DNA from: Clarireedia homoeocarpa
Lineage: Eukaryota > Ascomycota > Leotiomycetes > Helotiales > Rutstroemiaceae
NCBI GenBank assembly: GCA_001465935.1
Contig: LNKV01000021.1
Coordinates: 404,501-468,500, forward strand
DNA length: 64,000 nt
Reading direction: 5' to 3'
Positions 23,195 to 35,338 of the stretch are shown piece by piece. The notes under the pieces are model-generated. The model saw nothing but the letters and a program-made list of their open reading frames with translations. It did no database searches and was not told the DNA's origin. The translations under genes and the position numbers were made by a program. Numbering within the stretch: the stretch's first letter is position 1; the number at the start of each line of letters is the position of its first letter.

Positions 23195-26100
23195 CTACGT
23201 ACGCCCCTCCCATATCTCCATATCCATAGGATCTATCGGTCCCAACTCCATCATCTGTCTAAACACGCCCTCACCCACAGGCGTCAACCCCGTAGACTGC
23301 TGCTGCCCACCCATACTCCAGCCACTCGGCGAAGCGAAGCTTCTTACCGGAGTATCCGGCACGTTAAATGCACCGGGTGTCATTCCCGTTGTAGGAATAT
23401 TGTAGCCAGCTGGTGTAGGGAACCAGGAATCCACCGAACGGACCTCTCCCGGAACGTGGGAGACTGGGCTTGTTTCGTAGGAGCGACTGTTTGTACTGTT
23501 TGGGCCATGGGAGAGGTTAGGTGGTCGGGAGTCAGAAGCTGTGGAGGAGTTGGGTGTGGTTTGATTGGAGGGATCAGCGTTGGGTGATAGACCGCTGTCT
23601 GCGCCGGTGCTACTTCCGTCAGTGCCGTAATTGTTATTCATGTCTCTAGTAATAGGCATTCCTTGGCCGACGATAAGTGTAGGCCCTTCCACTTGCGAGC
23701 GAGACTGGTCATTAAGAAGATTCCAGTTATCTTGTTCGGAACGAAAAGTCCGTTGAAAAGAGTCTGGCCTCCCACCTATTGGTGCTTTCCCTTTCGACGT
23801 ATCTGATGCCTCTGGAGCTGCACCGGCTGTTGGTTCATCTATACCAACAGGTACGTCTTTAGGGAATCTTAAAAAATCACACTGATTTCTATGGGGGCCT
23901 CTAGCTGCGCTTGAGTTTGTTCCAATCCTAGCTGTCTTAAGTCCAAGCTATTCCTGTTAGTAACATTCTCCTAAAAGTATTAAGTATCGAACTTACATAG
24001 TTCTCATCGTAGCCGAATACTCCCTTGTATTTTTCATTGTTACGCATACCAAGTGCTTCTAGATCGACATCCAATTGCACTAAGAATGATTCGGTTAAGG
24101 GATTCTTCTTCTTCAATGCATTCATGGCAGACAACAGAAATCGTAGAGAGTCTGCAACTTCCGAGTCCTTGGGTCGACTCTTTAAATATTGAACAAAGAC
24201 ACGCGCTGCGACATACAAACAGAAACATATAAATGGATTCATCTAGATACTTGTTAGTAAGTGAGTAATCATGGTTAGGGAGCTTGTTGACTTACGGATG
24301 AAAGATCCATATGTGAGATCATGCGCATAATGTTGGCGATCTCATTTGCGGCAGCGATGGTCCTTTGTTTGCTCTCTGCACTGACAGAACTAGGGAGTCG
24401 ATTTTGCTCCGCTTTATAGATCGCTGCTTGGTGCAAACATATGGTGGAAGAATGAATGTTCATATTTGCAAAAACAATATTAGCATTAGCAATGCCGTGG
24501 GGGAGTCGCAGATGGAACGGAAGAGAAAGGGAAGTGTTGAGTAAAATGTTGTCCATCTGTCGGTGCCGTTTCCAGAATGCGCCACTCAGGTCATTGTCTC
24601 GATCGTCACCATCGGGACGATGTAGATGTATAAGGTTCCGTCCGAAAAGACAAGCCATTAGGACGACTCCAGCGAAGGATGATAGCTTGGAAGCACCGGT
24701 TGGGCTCATTGCATCATTTAAGGATTGTGTCCGCTCCGGTTTGCTCATCTCAAAAGCTTCTTCTGAGGCAGGCAGGTCTGATAAGATGTCCATTTCTTCT
24801 ATAACCATGGGCCATCCAGTGCCAATGCTAGCATACCGGTCTTCACAGAAAGCCATCCAAAATGTTCGTCGCCTTTCCTCTCGTTCGGTCCAGTCCCGTG
24901 GTGGCGGAAGACACTGTTTGACATCCATGCCAGCACCATCAAGCCGATGCATGCCCATCCTCGAACCAGTCAGCTTGATTCTGAGTTCTTAAAGGAATTC
25001 ATCACTTACATCTGACATAACCGGATGGCAGAACCAGTGCTCATCCAAGCGCGCGGAAAGTACATCATCTTGAATTCATATGAAGCTAAAAGAGTGTGCG
25101 CTTGTGCATGGGCAACGTTGATCATGTGTTCTCCATATCCCTTTAGTGTATCTAACTCTATATATTTCCGTGCCCTCCGATAAAAATGTTCTTTAAGATC
25201 AATATACTTATCAGAAACGGATGCGGCTAGTGTCCACATTGCATAACGTAAAGCAACCGGAGGACGTTGGTTTGGAGGGCTAACAAGTCTATGTTAGCCT
25301 TTGAAGAAGTAAATGATACCAAACCCATCATTTTCGCCAATTCTACCCCAGAAATAATCATGAACTTACAGATTCATGGCAGCAAGGTAGCGATATTTGT
25401 GTATCATTGGTAGTGAGGGGTGGATACTATCAAAGTAGATCTGATGCCTAAAGTGATATCAGCTTGAGTCTGCAAAGGCCTATGAGGAACATACAATTCA
25501 TCCACTACTTCCTGAATGGGCAAAGGCTCTTCGATACCCAGCCCAATCATTTCCCATGTGAATGTGTTGTCTTCGATTCCCATCCCCATCCCCATCCCCA
25601 TGTTTGCCGTGAAGTTCATGTCATTCAACGGCGGTTGAGCTCCATCATTGTATCGCCATCGATTGCTATCAGCATCTCCCGACGGGCTGGTAACATCTAT
25701 GACCGGTGCTGGGACAGGAGGTATGGCTGTCCCACTAACGCTGCTTATATTTGTGGTTGTCTTGGTCGGTGGATCTTGACTTTTGAGCATAGTCTCTACT
25801 TGTTCTAGAGGCACAATCCATTAGCCTCCATCGAAGCTTCCGTAACAGGCGATCGTTGTTCTGGTGCCTAGATACTTACTTAGGCGTTCCTCTAATGCTT
25901 TCACATAGCCGCGTTTGGGTCCAGACTTCCTCCGTATAGGATCGTAAGCGCAACTATGCCCCAATCTTGTACATGTCGAACAGCTTGGTTTCGAGCCATC
26001 GCATTTAAGTTTCCTCTTTCGGCATATTATACACGCAATTCTTTTGGGTTTGGGGATGGCCGAATCTCTTTCATGTCCTTCTGTTGCTGCGCCTGCCATA

Positions 26101-26201
26101 TCCGCCGAGCCCCGCCGAGCGTTGTTTGATACTGGATTGCTCGTTGGTTGCGAAAGATCATTAAAATAGTCGTCGGGAGGTGTATTCGAATCGGATGACA
26201 T
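23195..26201 (-). CDS. Zn2Cys6 transcription factor with fungal_trans domain
   Basis: Seven exons (26201-25880, 25804-25495, 25447-25370, 25279-25010, 24959-24296, 24242-23997, 23947-23195) give 880 residues. The zinc cluster has Cys57, 60, 67, 74, 77 and 84 (CX2CX6CX6CX2CX6C), followed by the linker KSGPKRGYVKALEERLKQVE, which begins a dimerisation coiled coil. After a low-complexity segment with Met-Gly repeats comes the fungal-specific middle homology domain: YFDSIHPSLPMIHKYRYLAA, STGSAIRLCQMMGMHRLD, REERRRTFWMAFCEDRYAS and GTGWPMVIEEMDILSDLPAS. The C-terminal ~180 residues are Ser/Pro/Thr/Asn-rich and probably an activation region. It is nuclear and DNA-binding at CGG-type sites. The target pathway is not identifiable from sequence alone, so no symbol is given. 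Confidence 0.9.
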
Positions 26202-27508
26202 TTTCAGCGACGAACTCCTCTCGACCTAGCACTCAGTAAAGTCCCTCGCCGCTGGGAGTACGCGCACATCAAGTTTCTCCAGTAAGCCTGCAGGTGGTAA
26301 CTTGTCGAGTCTGGTTGCATTCAAGAGGCCGTGCCGTATGAATTATCCGGATCGACCAATGAGCCTATGATCTATCCAAAACGTACATATGTGTGAATTT
26401 CGAGATTGGCAGGAGATTGTTGAAAGGACAAGAAAGATACTCGTACCCCTGTGTCCCTTTTGTGAACCGTACTGTATGCGCACTGTTGCAGACCAAAGCA
26501 AAGCAAGTCCAAGATGGTTGTTCATTGGGATTCGGTTGGAGCTTTATCAAAGACCCTTACTCGTAGAGAGATTGGCATTCATGCCCGCAACATCAAACGC
26601 CTTGCTGGGGACGCACGTGCAGGAAAACAAAGCCTAATTCCTCCCCAGATACCATAGTCCCGTACTAATACTTCCGTAGTCTGCTACTACCCACGACTAA
26701 GCTTTGGGGTCTAGAAGTGTATTTTCGAATCTCAAACAACGGAATAAATGCTGTTTCGACGTTTTCTCCAATCCTCATGCACATAACCTTTGTGGCAGTA
26801 CAAGCCCTGATGATCTCTTCCATGTTAATCGAACCTTTACAACGGTCGACTCAAGGCACCAGCTTTAATCGCTACTTGTACGTAAGTTAAAAGGGGAAAC
26901 ATGATTCTTCGCAACCCCTCACTATGCTCTAAAAAAAGCAAGCATGCCGAACACGAGCCGACCGAACCGGTTGTATGCAAATCAGCCTTGTGAAACTTTT
27001 ATAACTAATCAAGTATGGCAATTCTAGTGAGTCGGTCGGCTCAAAATTCGTCCGAATGATTACTTTCCCCGTATCATTTTCCCCTTTCGCTACTGATATC
27101 AAAATCTTGAGGCTCTACCAAGTCCAGTATTTGTAGCCGATGACGTTCAAATAGCCCACAAGGCTGAGATGACATGCAGTAGGCGTTTACATGGATTTAG
27201 ATGACTCCGTTGTTCATTGTATCACCTAAACTACTACCAATACATGAATGACAACCTGCTTCCGTTCAGCCCCGGGCCACCGTCGGTATCTTTTTGATTA
27301 ACGTTCGCTGGCTCATATATGTATGCCTTTGACGAACCCAGTTCCCAGGGGTATCTGCGCGTAATTTTGGTTGGTCTTTAACTTGCGGCAGTATGGTTCC
27401 TCAACCGTGGCTTTCGCCCAGGTCTCCGACCATGGATGCCTTCCAGAAGCTTGACAATGGCTGGAAAGCCTATAAGCTTCATTTCGAAACAGCTCCTAGT
27501 CCTCATAT
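26202..27508. other. Upstream region of the Zn2Cys6 gene and THOC3 3' side
   Basis: About 1.3 kb without a supported gene. It carries the promoter of the zinc-cluster factor. An inverted repeat with CGG half-sites (26955-26965 and 27032-27042) is listed separately. Confidence 0.45.
26955..27042. promoter_or_regulatory. Inverted repeat with CGG half-sites upstream of the Zn2Cys6 gene
   Basis: GAGCCGACCGA at 26955-26965 and its exact reverse complement TCGGTCGGCTC at 27032-27042, 66 nt apart; each arm holds two CGG/CCG triplets in tandem. CGG triplets are the usual contacts of Zn2Cys6 proteins. The pair lies about 0.8 kb upstream of a Zn2Cys6 gene start, so autoregulation is a reasonable but untested idea. 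Confidence 0.3.
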
Positions 27509-28869
27509 CTATTTCCTCTCTAAATCGACGCCGATGATTTTAAGCCCCCCATGCTCCACATATGCAAGGCTATATTTGCTTGGGTGCCATGCTACAACGG
27601 GACATGGACCGCCTTTGACAGTATAGACATGTTCGCCTGTCTCGGTGTGTGAAATCTCCAATCCTGAGCCTTCATCACTACCTCCCACAATATAGCTGCC
27701 GTCGAAGCTGAAGCTTATACTCCTGATCGGCCCTACCATATCTATCAAGGTTCGTTGACATATCCAATCAGTTGTATCCCAGAGTGCAATGATAGAATCT
27801 GAGCCACCACTGGCCAAGAAACGTGCTGTAGGCTGCATCTCAACTGATAGGCATGAAGACGTATGCCCATTGAGCGTGAAAGAACTGGTAGGATCATAGC
27901 TTAGATTGAAAACGGGCTTAAAATCGGGATATGAGAGTATCTTGATCCTGCCTTCTCCGGTAGTGAGAAATATTTTAGTGCCACTCCAGCAGAAGGTAAT
28001 TTGATTTGTCTGTACTGGTTGCTGATGCGAGGCTAAAGGACTTGATTGTGTTGGCGAAAGCACATATATATTGTCACTCTAATAAATATTAGCACTCACG
28101 TTTATTGGATCATAAGTGCCATCCAGCCTCCAGTAAGACGCCGATTTACAGGATACACCAAGACTGAAGCAAGATTGGGAGAATCATCGTGAGAACGGGA
28201 ATATTCGAACTATGCACTGATTAAGGAGACCATACCTTGTTACCCACCACCAGGCTCTCGCCGTCAGGTGCCCAGACAAGTGTGAATGCGTCGCCAAGTC
28301 CTTTGACCTCGTTTATGACTGCCTTCGTTCGCACATCCCAGAACTTCACCACGCCATCGCTGCTCACACTAGCAAGCTCGGCGTCCTTTACAGGATTAAA
28401 AGCCACTTTTTCGATTCCAGCAGAGTGACCTATAAGCTGTGTGGAGTAATTAACTGAGGGCCTTTCAGGGTTCCATACTCGGAGGGTGCGATCAGCGGCT
28501 CCAGTAGCTATCAAAGTCCCTAAAGGATTCCAAGCAATTGATCGGAGACTATGGAAGTGTTAGTGTTGATCCAAGTTATACGTGGAGATGAATTAAAGCT
28601 TATAGCCGGCAGTCAAGTCCTTGGACGGCCGACTTTATTTTTATCATTGGACACACTCGGAGAAGAAAGTTCAAGTCGGTGAATGATTTGTTTAAGGTCT
28701 TGAAGGGTGATTTCGTCTTTCAATATGTAACCAAAACGTGAGATTTGACCGACCTATGCGACCCAGCACCTCTTGTACTTGGATCGTTATAACTTTGCGT
28801 CTTCAAAGAGCCAAAGTAGACCGGAAATTTCTCTTTTGATAGACTCTGTCGATGTCGAAGCGGAGCCAT
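27509..28869 (-). CDS. TEX1: THO/TREX complex subunit Tex1/THOC3 (WD40 protein)
   Basis: Three exons (28869-28754, 28548-28236, 28078-27509) give 332 residues. After the N-terminus MAPLRHRQSLSKEKFPVYFG come WD40 repeats: SIAWNPLGTLIATGAADRTL, VAFNPVKDAELASVSSDGVV, VWAPDGESLVVGNK, ILSYPDFKPVF, ARFLASGGSDSIIALWDTTD and SFDGSYIVGGSDEGSGLEI. The length, and LSPTQSSPLASHQQPVQTNQ before the fourth blade, fit THOC3/Tex1, a nuclear factor coupling transcription to mRNA export. The first intron has an atypical donor (GTCGGT) but is needed to join GSH to SLRSIAWN in phase. The gene is divergent from RIC1, about 400 bp between starts. Confidence 0.9.
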
Positions 28870-29270
28870 GACAAGTCCAGTATCACAAGGGTGTCCCGAC
28901 GTGAAGAATACCCAGGTATAACTTCGCAATCACGCGACTATGATATTCCGACTCACAGGAAGACTCGAACGAAAGTAAAAGTTCTCGTGAACAAAACGAA
29001 GGCTCCCAAGGTCAATGATCGTTAAAAAAAATAATGCTCTTCCAAGCTCGGGTCGATGAAGCTCCAGCTCCGTCCATGTAAATATCACAGGGTTTAGCCG
29101 AAGATTATCCACGTACCATCCGCAGTTGACAAAGACAAACTTAAGCAACCTCGTGATATTACGAAGGTATTACAACCACTGCGAAGAGCTTTACCTGCTC
29201 TTGATTGATACTGACATATTCCGCGGACATGCGATGATGCGGATAAAGCTTCCGGTGGCATTGGACAGCC
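28870..29270. promoter_or_regulatory. Bidirectional promoter region, THOC3 / RIC1
   Basis: About 400 bp between the divergent ATGs at 28869 (minus) and 29271 (plus). Both leaders and core promoters must lie here. No clear TATA box or repeat stands out. Confidence 0.5.
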
Positions 29271-32200
29271 ATGTACTGGCCCATTGGAGCTCCTCGAATC
29301 TATGCAGCAAGCAGCAGCGCCGCACCTAGAGATCGCATTGTTCGAAATGAGGACGATGATGAGTCGCCTGAAAATACAGAAGGTAGCGGGTCGCTGATAA
29401 ACGTTCCGAGCCTTGATTTAGAGGGGAAGCCGGATGATGATCAAGGAATACCTTCTGAGCTCTCAACACCTGTAACTCCATTTACACCTGGTATTAAGCC
29501 GGTCGAGCATGACGGCCAGACGCGAGACTCGAATCGATCCTCACTTACTGGCGCATCATACTTCTCTTCCGCTCAGCCAGAAAAGGAATCCATACTGGCC
29601 TTGAGGATATCGCGAACAGGCCATCTATTTGCTGTCATCACAGCTACAACCCTTGCAATATGGCAAACAAAGGTGCGTTCATCGGTTTGCGCTCTATGGA
29701 GATCAGTCCATAGCTCACACTGTAATTTAGCCCACAGCGATACTGGCTGTTGTTGTTCGGTCGCATAAGTCACTAGCCACATACGGTTCGAATGCTTCTT
29801 TGCTTGTACGGCCGGATTCTGCGATATTCGTCGTTCAGACGACAAACGGTTTCCTTATAACCTATACCTTAGCCACTGACCCAGACTCGCGTGTCTTCAA
29901 GCCTCACTTCGAGAACTACACAAATCGCAGACAGAGTAATTTCAGCGGGTCTAGAACACAGGGAGGAGACAGAATTCTATGGGGCCCAGGAGAAGGTGGA
30001 GGTGTAAGAGATGTCAGTATACGATTTCGAATGGTGATTAAAGTAGATGCTGGTGTCGGTAATGCTCTGGCTTTGGATGAAGAACTGGTGGTTGCAACTC
30101 GGAAACCCGGCGCAGTACAATGTATTAGGTGGACTCCAGATAGTACCGGGCAACAGACGCATACGGAGCTCTTTAGTAGGATGGATTGGATGGCCAAAAA
30201 AGCGAGTGTCACGGAAATGATTTACGACAGGCCCATGAATCTTTCTACCTGGGTAACTAATGACGGTCGAGCATATGCAGTCCAGCGCCATTCGCGTTAC
30301 AAGGAGTCTGATGGTCATCAAAAGTTATTCCGCGGCTATTGCTTCCACACTCCTACTAGCGAGAATAAGCACGCCGTCAAGTCAGCTATCAATGCTAGAT
30401 TTTCCCTTCTTGCCGTCGGCTGCGCTGATGGTACCTTGCAAATCTATACTGCTAAAGACTATGTTGGTAACATACCACCTTCACACACCCATCAATTGTC
30501 GGTCTCTTGTCAAACCTCAGGACGCCTGACATGTCTTACATATTCACCAGACGGATACTGTCTTTTTGCAGGATATGAAAATGGATGGGCAATGTGGAGC
30601 GTGTTTGGTAAGCCAGGGGCTAATAGTTTTGCGGTCGACCAAAGACTATGTTTAGAGCACAATGAAGGGTGGCTAAGTGGTGTCAAAGATGCGGCATGGC
30701 TTGGAGGCGGAAACGAAATTCTTCTAATCAGTCAAGATGATGATCGAATCTGGACGCTTGAAATGGCTCGTAGTGCTATTACTGGGTGCTATGCATCAGC
30801 GAATATATCTCGCACACTACTTCAGACAACCTCAAGTATCATGGTCTATCGAGGATATGATATGCCTGACCTCACGACAATTTCTGCGGAGTCCTCTTCA
30901 TGGCATACTGCCCAAATCCCTTCTAGCTACCTTGTTGATCAGTGGCCCATACGTTGTTCGGTTATATCATCTGATGGTCGATATGTGGCAGTGGCAGGCC
31001 GCCGTGGACTCGCCCATTATAGTATCAACAGTGGTCGCTGGAAGACGTTTGTTAATGAAAACATGGAGAACGAATTTCAGGTGCGGGGTGGTATGTGTTG
31101 GCATCAGCATATCTTAGTTGCAGCCGTTGAAGCTGGCGAATCCTTTGAGTTGAGGCTCTTTTCGCGAGAATCTGCACTTGACAGTACCGCTATGCTGCAT
31201 GTTGAATATCTACCAGCACCAGTTGTTTTGATCACCCCGTCAGGCGAGGATTCGCTACTCGTCTATACGTACGACAATCTCTTATACCACTACATTTTTG
31301 CTACAACACCAGGTGGTATCAATCTTGTGCAGGTCGGACAGATCGCATTTCACGGAATTGTCAGATCACCAGCCAGAGTGAGAGGTTTAAGCTGGATCCT
31401 ACCTGATGAACAGATACTGGAAGGAGACCCTTCACAAGATGTAGCTGTGGCCACTGTACTTTTCTTGGTTGACGGCAAGTTAGTCTTGTTGCAACCATCG
31501 CTCAACGATGAACGAAAACTGAAATATGATATGCGAGTAATAGCACAGAATATTGAGTTCTATGCCCTCATGAGGGACCAGCCGTTCGCCAGCCCCCTTA
31601 GAGATGGCGAATCTTCCGAAGACTTGGTAGCCGATAGTATAAGTCATGAACAGGGAAATGGCCTTCGAGATTCATTATGGTTTTTTGAAGGTAATGAGAT
31701 TAAAGTATGGCCTGAGATCTTGGATGTTCTGCGATCTGCACCATCAGAATTGGGCCGCGAGCTTCCTTCCACTGCCTCAATACCTATAGACTTCTATCCA
31801 TTGTCTGTTTTATTGGGAAAGGGGATTCTTCTTGGACTAGAATCCGATTTAACTCAACGTCGCGATGTAAATTTTGCTTTCTTCAAATTCACCATCAGGG
31901 TATGTTGGATCATTATCTTTCCGGTCTTTTTGCTAACATTATTTTTAGACACATCTGTTCATCCCTCAGGTTCTTCGATTTCATCTGTCTCGATTTGACT
32001 CTTCGGCAGCCTTGCATCTGGCTCATCAATATCAAAACCTGGAATATTTTGCACATTCTCTTGAGGTACTACTCCATAATGTACTTGACGAAGAAGTAGA
32101 TAGCCAACCTTCACCGGAGACGGCATTACTTCCAGGCGTACTATCGTTCTTGTCATCCTTCCCTCAGTATCTGGACATTGTAGTTCAATGTACTCGCAAA

Positions 32201-32674
32201 ACCGAAGTGAGATCATGGCGAACATTGTTCACATATCTACCTCCTCCGCAAGAGTTATTCGAGGAATCTCTACAAAGAGGTTCTCTAAAGACAGCCGGGG
32301 GTTATTTACTCATCCTCCACACCTTCGAAGAGCTGAGCTCGAGCTCAGAACAACTCGTGCGGTTATTATCTAGAGCAAAAGATGAGCAGGATTGGGAGCT
32401 ATGCAAAGAACTAGCACGATTCTTGACTGCACTCGATGAAAGTGGAGCTACATTGAGAGAGGCACTGGAGATGGTTAGCCTCAAGAGTCCAAGGGACGAA
32501 CGTGCGGCTTCGAGTTTCATGTTCGAAGGTTCAAAACTGAAAGGCCTTCGTCCAATACAAAGTATGGCGCATGATGTCAACGGGCATAGCGATCATGAGA
32601 ATACAAAGGAGCCCGAGACGAGCACTGAAGCTGGGGATTACTTTTCGTCTCACGCCCATCATACGGCCGAGTAG
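29271..32674 (+). CDS. RIC1: RIC1, subunit of the Ric1-Rgp1 guanine nucleotide exchange factor
   Basis: Three exons (29271-29672, 29731-31899, 31949-32674) give 1098 residues. The start MYWPIGAPRIYA is the characteristic RIC1 beginning. It is followed by an acidic Ser/Thr/Pro-rich insert, then beta-propeller segments (ILALRISRTGHLFAVITATT, LLAVGCADGTLQIY, LTYSPDGYCLFAGYENGWAM, CSVISSDGRYVAVAGRRGLA). The C-terminal RIC1 domain contains VLRFHLSRFDSSAALHLAHQ, YFAHSLEVLLHNVLDEE and LSFLSSFPQYLDIVVQCTRK. In yeast and animals Ric1 with Rgp1 activates Ypt6/Rab6 at the Golgi for endosome-to-Golgi retrograde traffic. Phases across both introns are 0 and fit. The tail after about residue 1040 is low complexity. 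Confidence 0.94.
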
Positions 32675-33306
32675 GGGCGACTTTGAAGAGGAGACATTCA
32701 CATGGCGTTTCAACATGGCGTTTTGGGTTTGGTACACTTTTGAATACTGTAAATGATGAGTACCATGGCTTCTATGATGAGAAGGGTGAGGTAAATTTAG
32801 TACTTCAGAATATTACAGCATTAACCAAGATGACTACTGCACTGGGTGAAACGTGCATACCGTAAAATTGAACAGACCCATCAGCAGTCGATATCTTTAC
32901 CTGAGATGAGCTGCAAATGCGATGGTCCTTCAGCCTCGTGGTATCCGGTAGTCTTAACACTAGCAGGAGAAGGCGGAGGTTTGATGGATGAATACTTATA
33001 CTCAGCACCTTAAGCAATACTAACATATTCTTATTGATAACTTTCGAGGTACCAACTGTAAAAGAAAACAAGCCTTTTTTTGTACTACCAGCAGTTGCAA
33101 TAATCTTGGTTCCATCAGGTTGTAGGTTAGATGGAAGGCGAGTCCGTGCACTTGCCGATTTTCTGCCCCTCCTCCCAAACTAAGCTGTATTCATCGCAAC
33201 AACTTCAACGTCAGCCTTATTAAGGTCCCTTCATCAATATCACCCATCGAAGTTGTCTACTCCCTGGCGAGTGCTTCAAAAGCACATGCTATAGGCGACC
33301 GATACC
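32675..33306. other. RIC1 3' region and CK2 beta promoter
   Basis: About 630 bp with no gene I can support. It ends at the CK2 beta start. Confidence 0.45.
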
Positions 33307-34803
33307 ATGGACGATTTTAATAGCGAGACCGACAGCGATTATACCAGTTACTGGAGAGATTGGGTATGTATTTATCAACGTTTTTCTTCATTTCTTTCGC
33401 ATGTTTTTGGTCGCTTTGGCCAACTCCGCGTTATGGCATACCCGGCGATGTAGGTGGTTTGCGAAGACGACATTGTATCGAAGATCTTGGCGATTGCGAC
33501 TGCGAAGTGGATGAGGTTGCTGGCACAGACATATTCCTTCGCGATTTCCCCTTACCTGCTCACCGACCATCGCACTCATCCCAACTGGTCTGAGACCTAA
33601 ACTTGGTCAAGCATACAGCTCATTATCACCCGTGCTCTGGCGCCTCTCTCCATTGCGTTAACGAATCGATCCATTCTGATACCTCGAGGGAACAAGCACC
33701 GCGCCGATAATATGAGTGATGCTGAAGCTGCACGCACGCCCAGGAGGGAATCGCGTTAGTATCTTCGAAACTACGCGATGGAATCAGACTTGATCTGAGT
33801 ATCGTGTCAGGAGTGCTATTGGGACCGTACACCTACCCAAAGGCTTCTCGAGCAAATACAGGTCGAGAATTGACCGTGATGCATCCTCGGAAACGCAGCT
33901 ATATTATCCGATCATAGCACCGTTGTATACTTGTCTTGTCTCTCGCAATTTTTGTTATACTATATGCGAACGGGCTGGCGCCTCTGCTAATATTATCCGT
34001 GTATAGTTTATTTCTTCCCGCGGTAACGAATATTTCTGCGAGATTGACGAGGATTATCTCACGGATCGATTCAACCTTACGGGGCTTCAGACTGAGGTCC
34101 AATACTACCAATATGCGTTGGATTTGGTGACTGATGTCTTCGACCTGGACTGCGATGATGAGATGAGGGAGACTATCGAGAAGTCCGCACGGCACCTCTA
34201 CGGATTAGTGCATGCTCGTTATATTGTTACAACAAGAGGACTGGCGAAGATGGTATGCGTTTCTTTTGCCTCTACACACAAGCTGTTTGCTAATACAACT
34301 CCTAGCTCGACAAATACAAGAAAGGTGATTTCGGCAAATGCCCTCGAGTCATGTGCAAGTCGCATCCTCTTCTTCCTATGGGACAAGCGGACAACCCCAA
34401 CCTCAAAGCTGTCAAGCTTTATTGTGCCCGCTGCGAAGACATCTACAACCCGAAATCATCACGACATTCGGCCATCGACGGCGCGTATTTCGGTACCTCT
34501 TTCCATAACATCCTCTTCCAAGTCTATCCAGCAATGATTCCCGCAAAAAGCTACGAGCGCTACGTACCCCGAATCTACGGCTTCAAAGTCCATGCACCAG
34601 CAACACTAATACGATGGCAGAACGGAGAAAGAGACGAGATGAGGAGACGTCTGAGAAAGCTAGAAATCGACAGTGGATTTAAAGACGATGATGGAGGAGA
34701 TGTAGAGGAATCCGAGGAAGAGGAAGAAGAAGAGGACGATGTTGATGTGGAAGGTGTAGAAAATGGTCAGGGCGCAGGGGGAGAAGTCCCAAACCGCATC
34801 TAA
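33307..34803 (+). CDS. CKB1: Casein kinase 2 regulatory (beta) subunit
   Basis: Three exons (33307-33363, 34007-34252, 34306-34803) give 266 residues. MDDFNSETDSDYTSYWRDW joins FISSRGNEYFCEIDEDYLTD exactly as in all CK2 beta proteins. The acidic loop DVFDLDCDDEM is present, as is the zinc-ribbon dimerisation motif with Cys113, 118, 141 and 144 (CPRVMC...CARC). The FHNILFQVYPAMIPAK segment contacts the catalytic subunit, and RYVPRIYGFKVH follows. The C-terminus adds a Glu/Asp-rich tail (about 35 residues). As a dimer it assembles the CK2 holoenzyme, active in growth, cell cycle and, in fungi, circadian regulation. The first intron is 643 nt, by far the longest in the window. Confidence 0.96.
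33364..34006 (+). other. Unusually long first intron of CK2 beta
   Basis: 643 nt from GTATGT to TATAG, where most other introns here are 45-80 nt. Both flanking exons join without loss of a conserved residue (RDW|FISS). No conserved internal ORF is evident. Confidence 0.8.
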
Positions 34804-35338
34804 ATCCTTTCCTCTCTCGTTGAATCCAATTCTCGTGGCTCGTCGCAAGCAAGCGGAATGACTAAGAGATTCATGTGTTTTCTACTTTGCCTTATGCGAG
34901 ATGGATGTCTTTGCTTCTTGAATGTTAGTAGGGAAAGACTGGATGGATGCATTGCGGGAGTATGGGCTCGGCGCACAACACATTTTTCCCGTTCGCTTAC
35001 TACCTGGATGGGATGGATGGGTTAGGGGGGCCTTTTACTTTCTATAACTTGTCTTCGTGTTGTCGTGTCTTTGTAATTATGCATAGAAAGCGTGTTTGAT
35101 CAGTTTTGCTGCTAGCAACCAAGTGCATGACATTATGAGTGTCGATATATAAATTGTCCATTACGAATAACTTATCCTTATCCAAATTTTGATTACCAAA
35201 TCCCACTGTCCATCAACTCCTATTACCGTTAAGGCGGTTCGTTTACATCCAACCTTCATAACCAAATCCAACCCTCAAATCACTTTTTTTTAAACCACGC
35301 CCAGCCCAGTTTTACACATCCTAATCCCTCGCTCCGGC
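34804..35338. other. Convergent 3' region of CK2 beta and chitin deacetylase
   Basis: About 535 bp between convergent stops; AT-rich, presumably both 3' UTRs and terminators. Nothing else seen. Confidence 0.5.
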
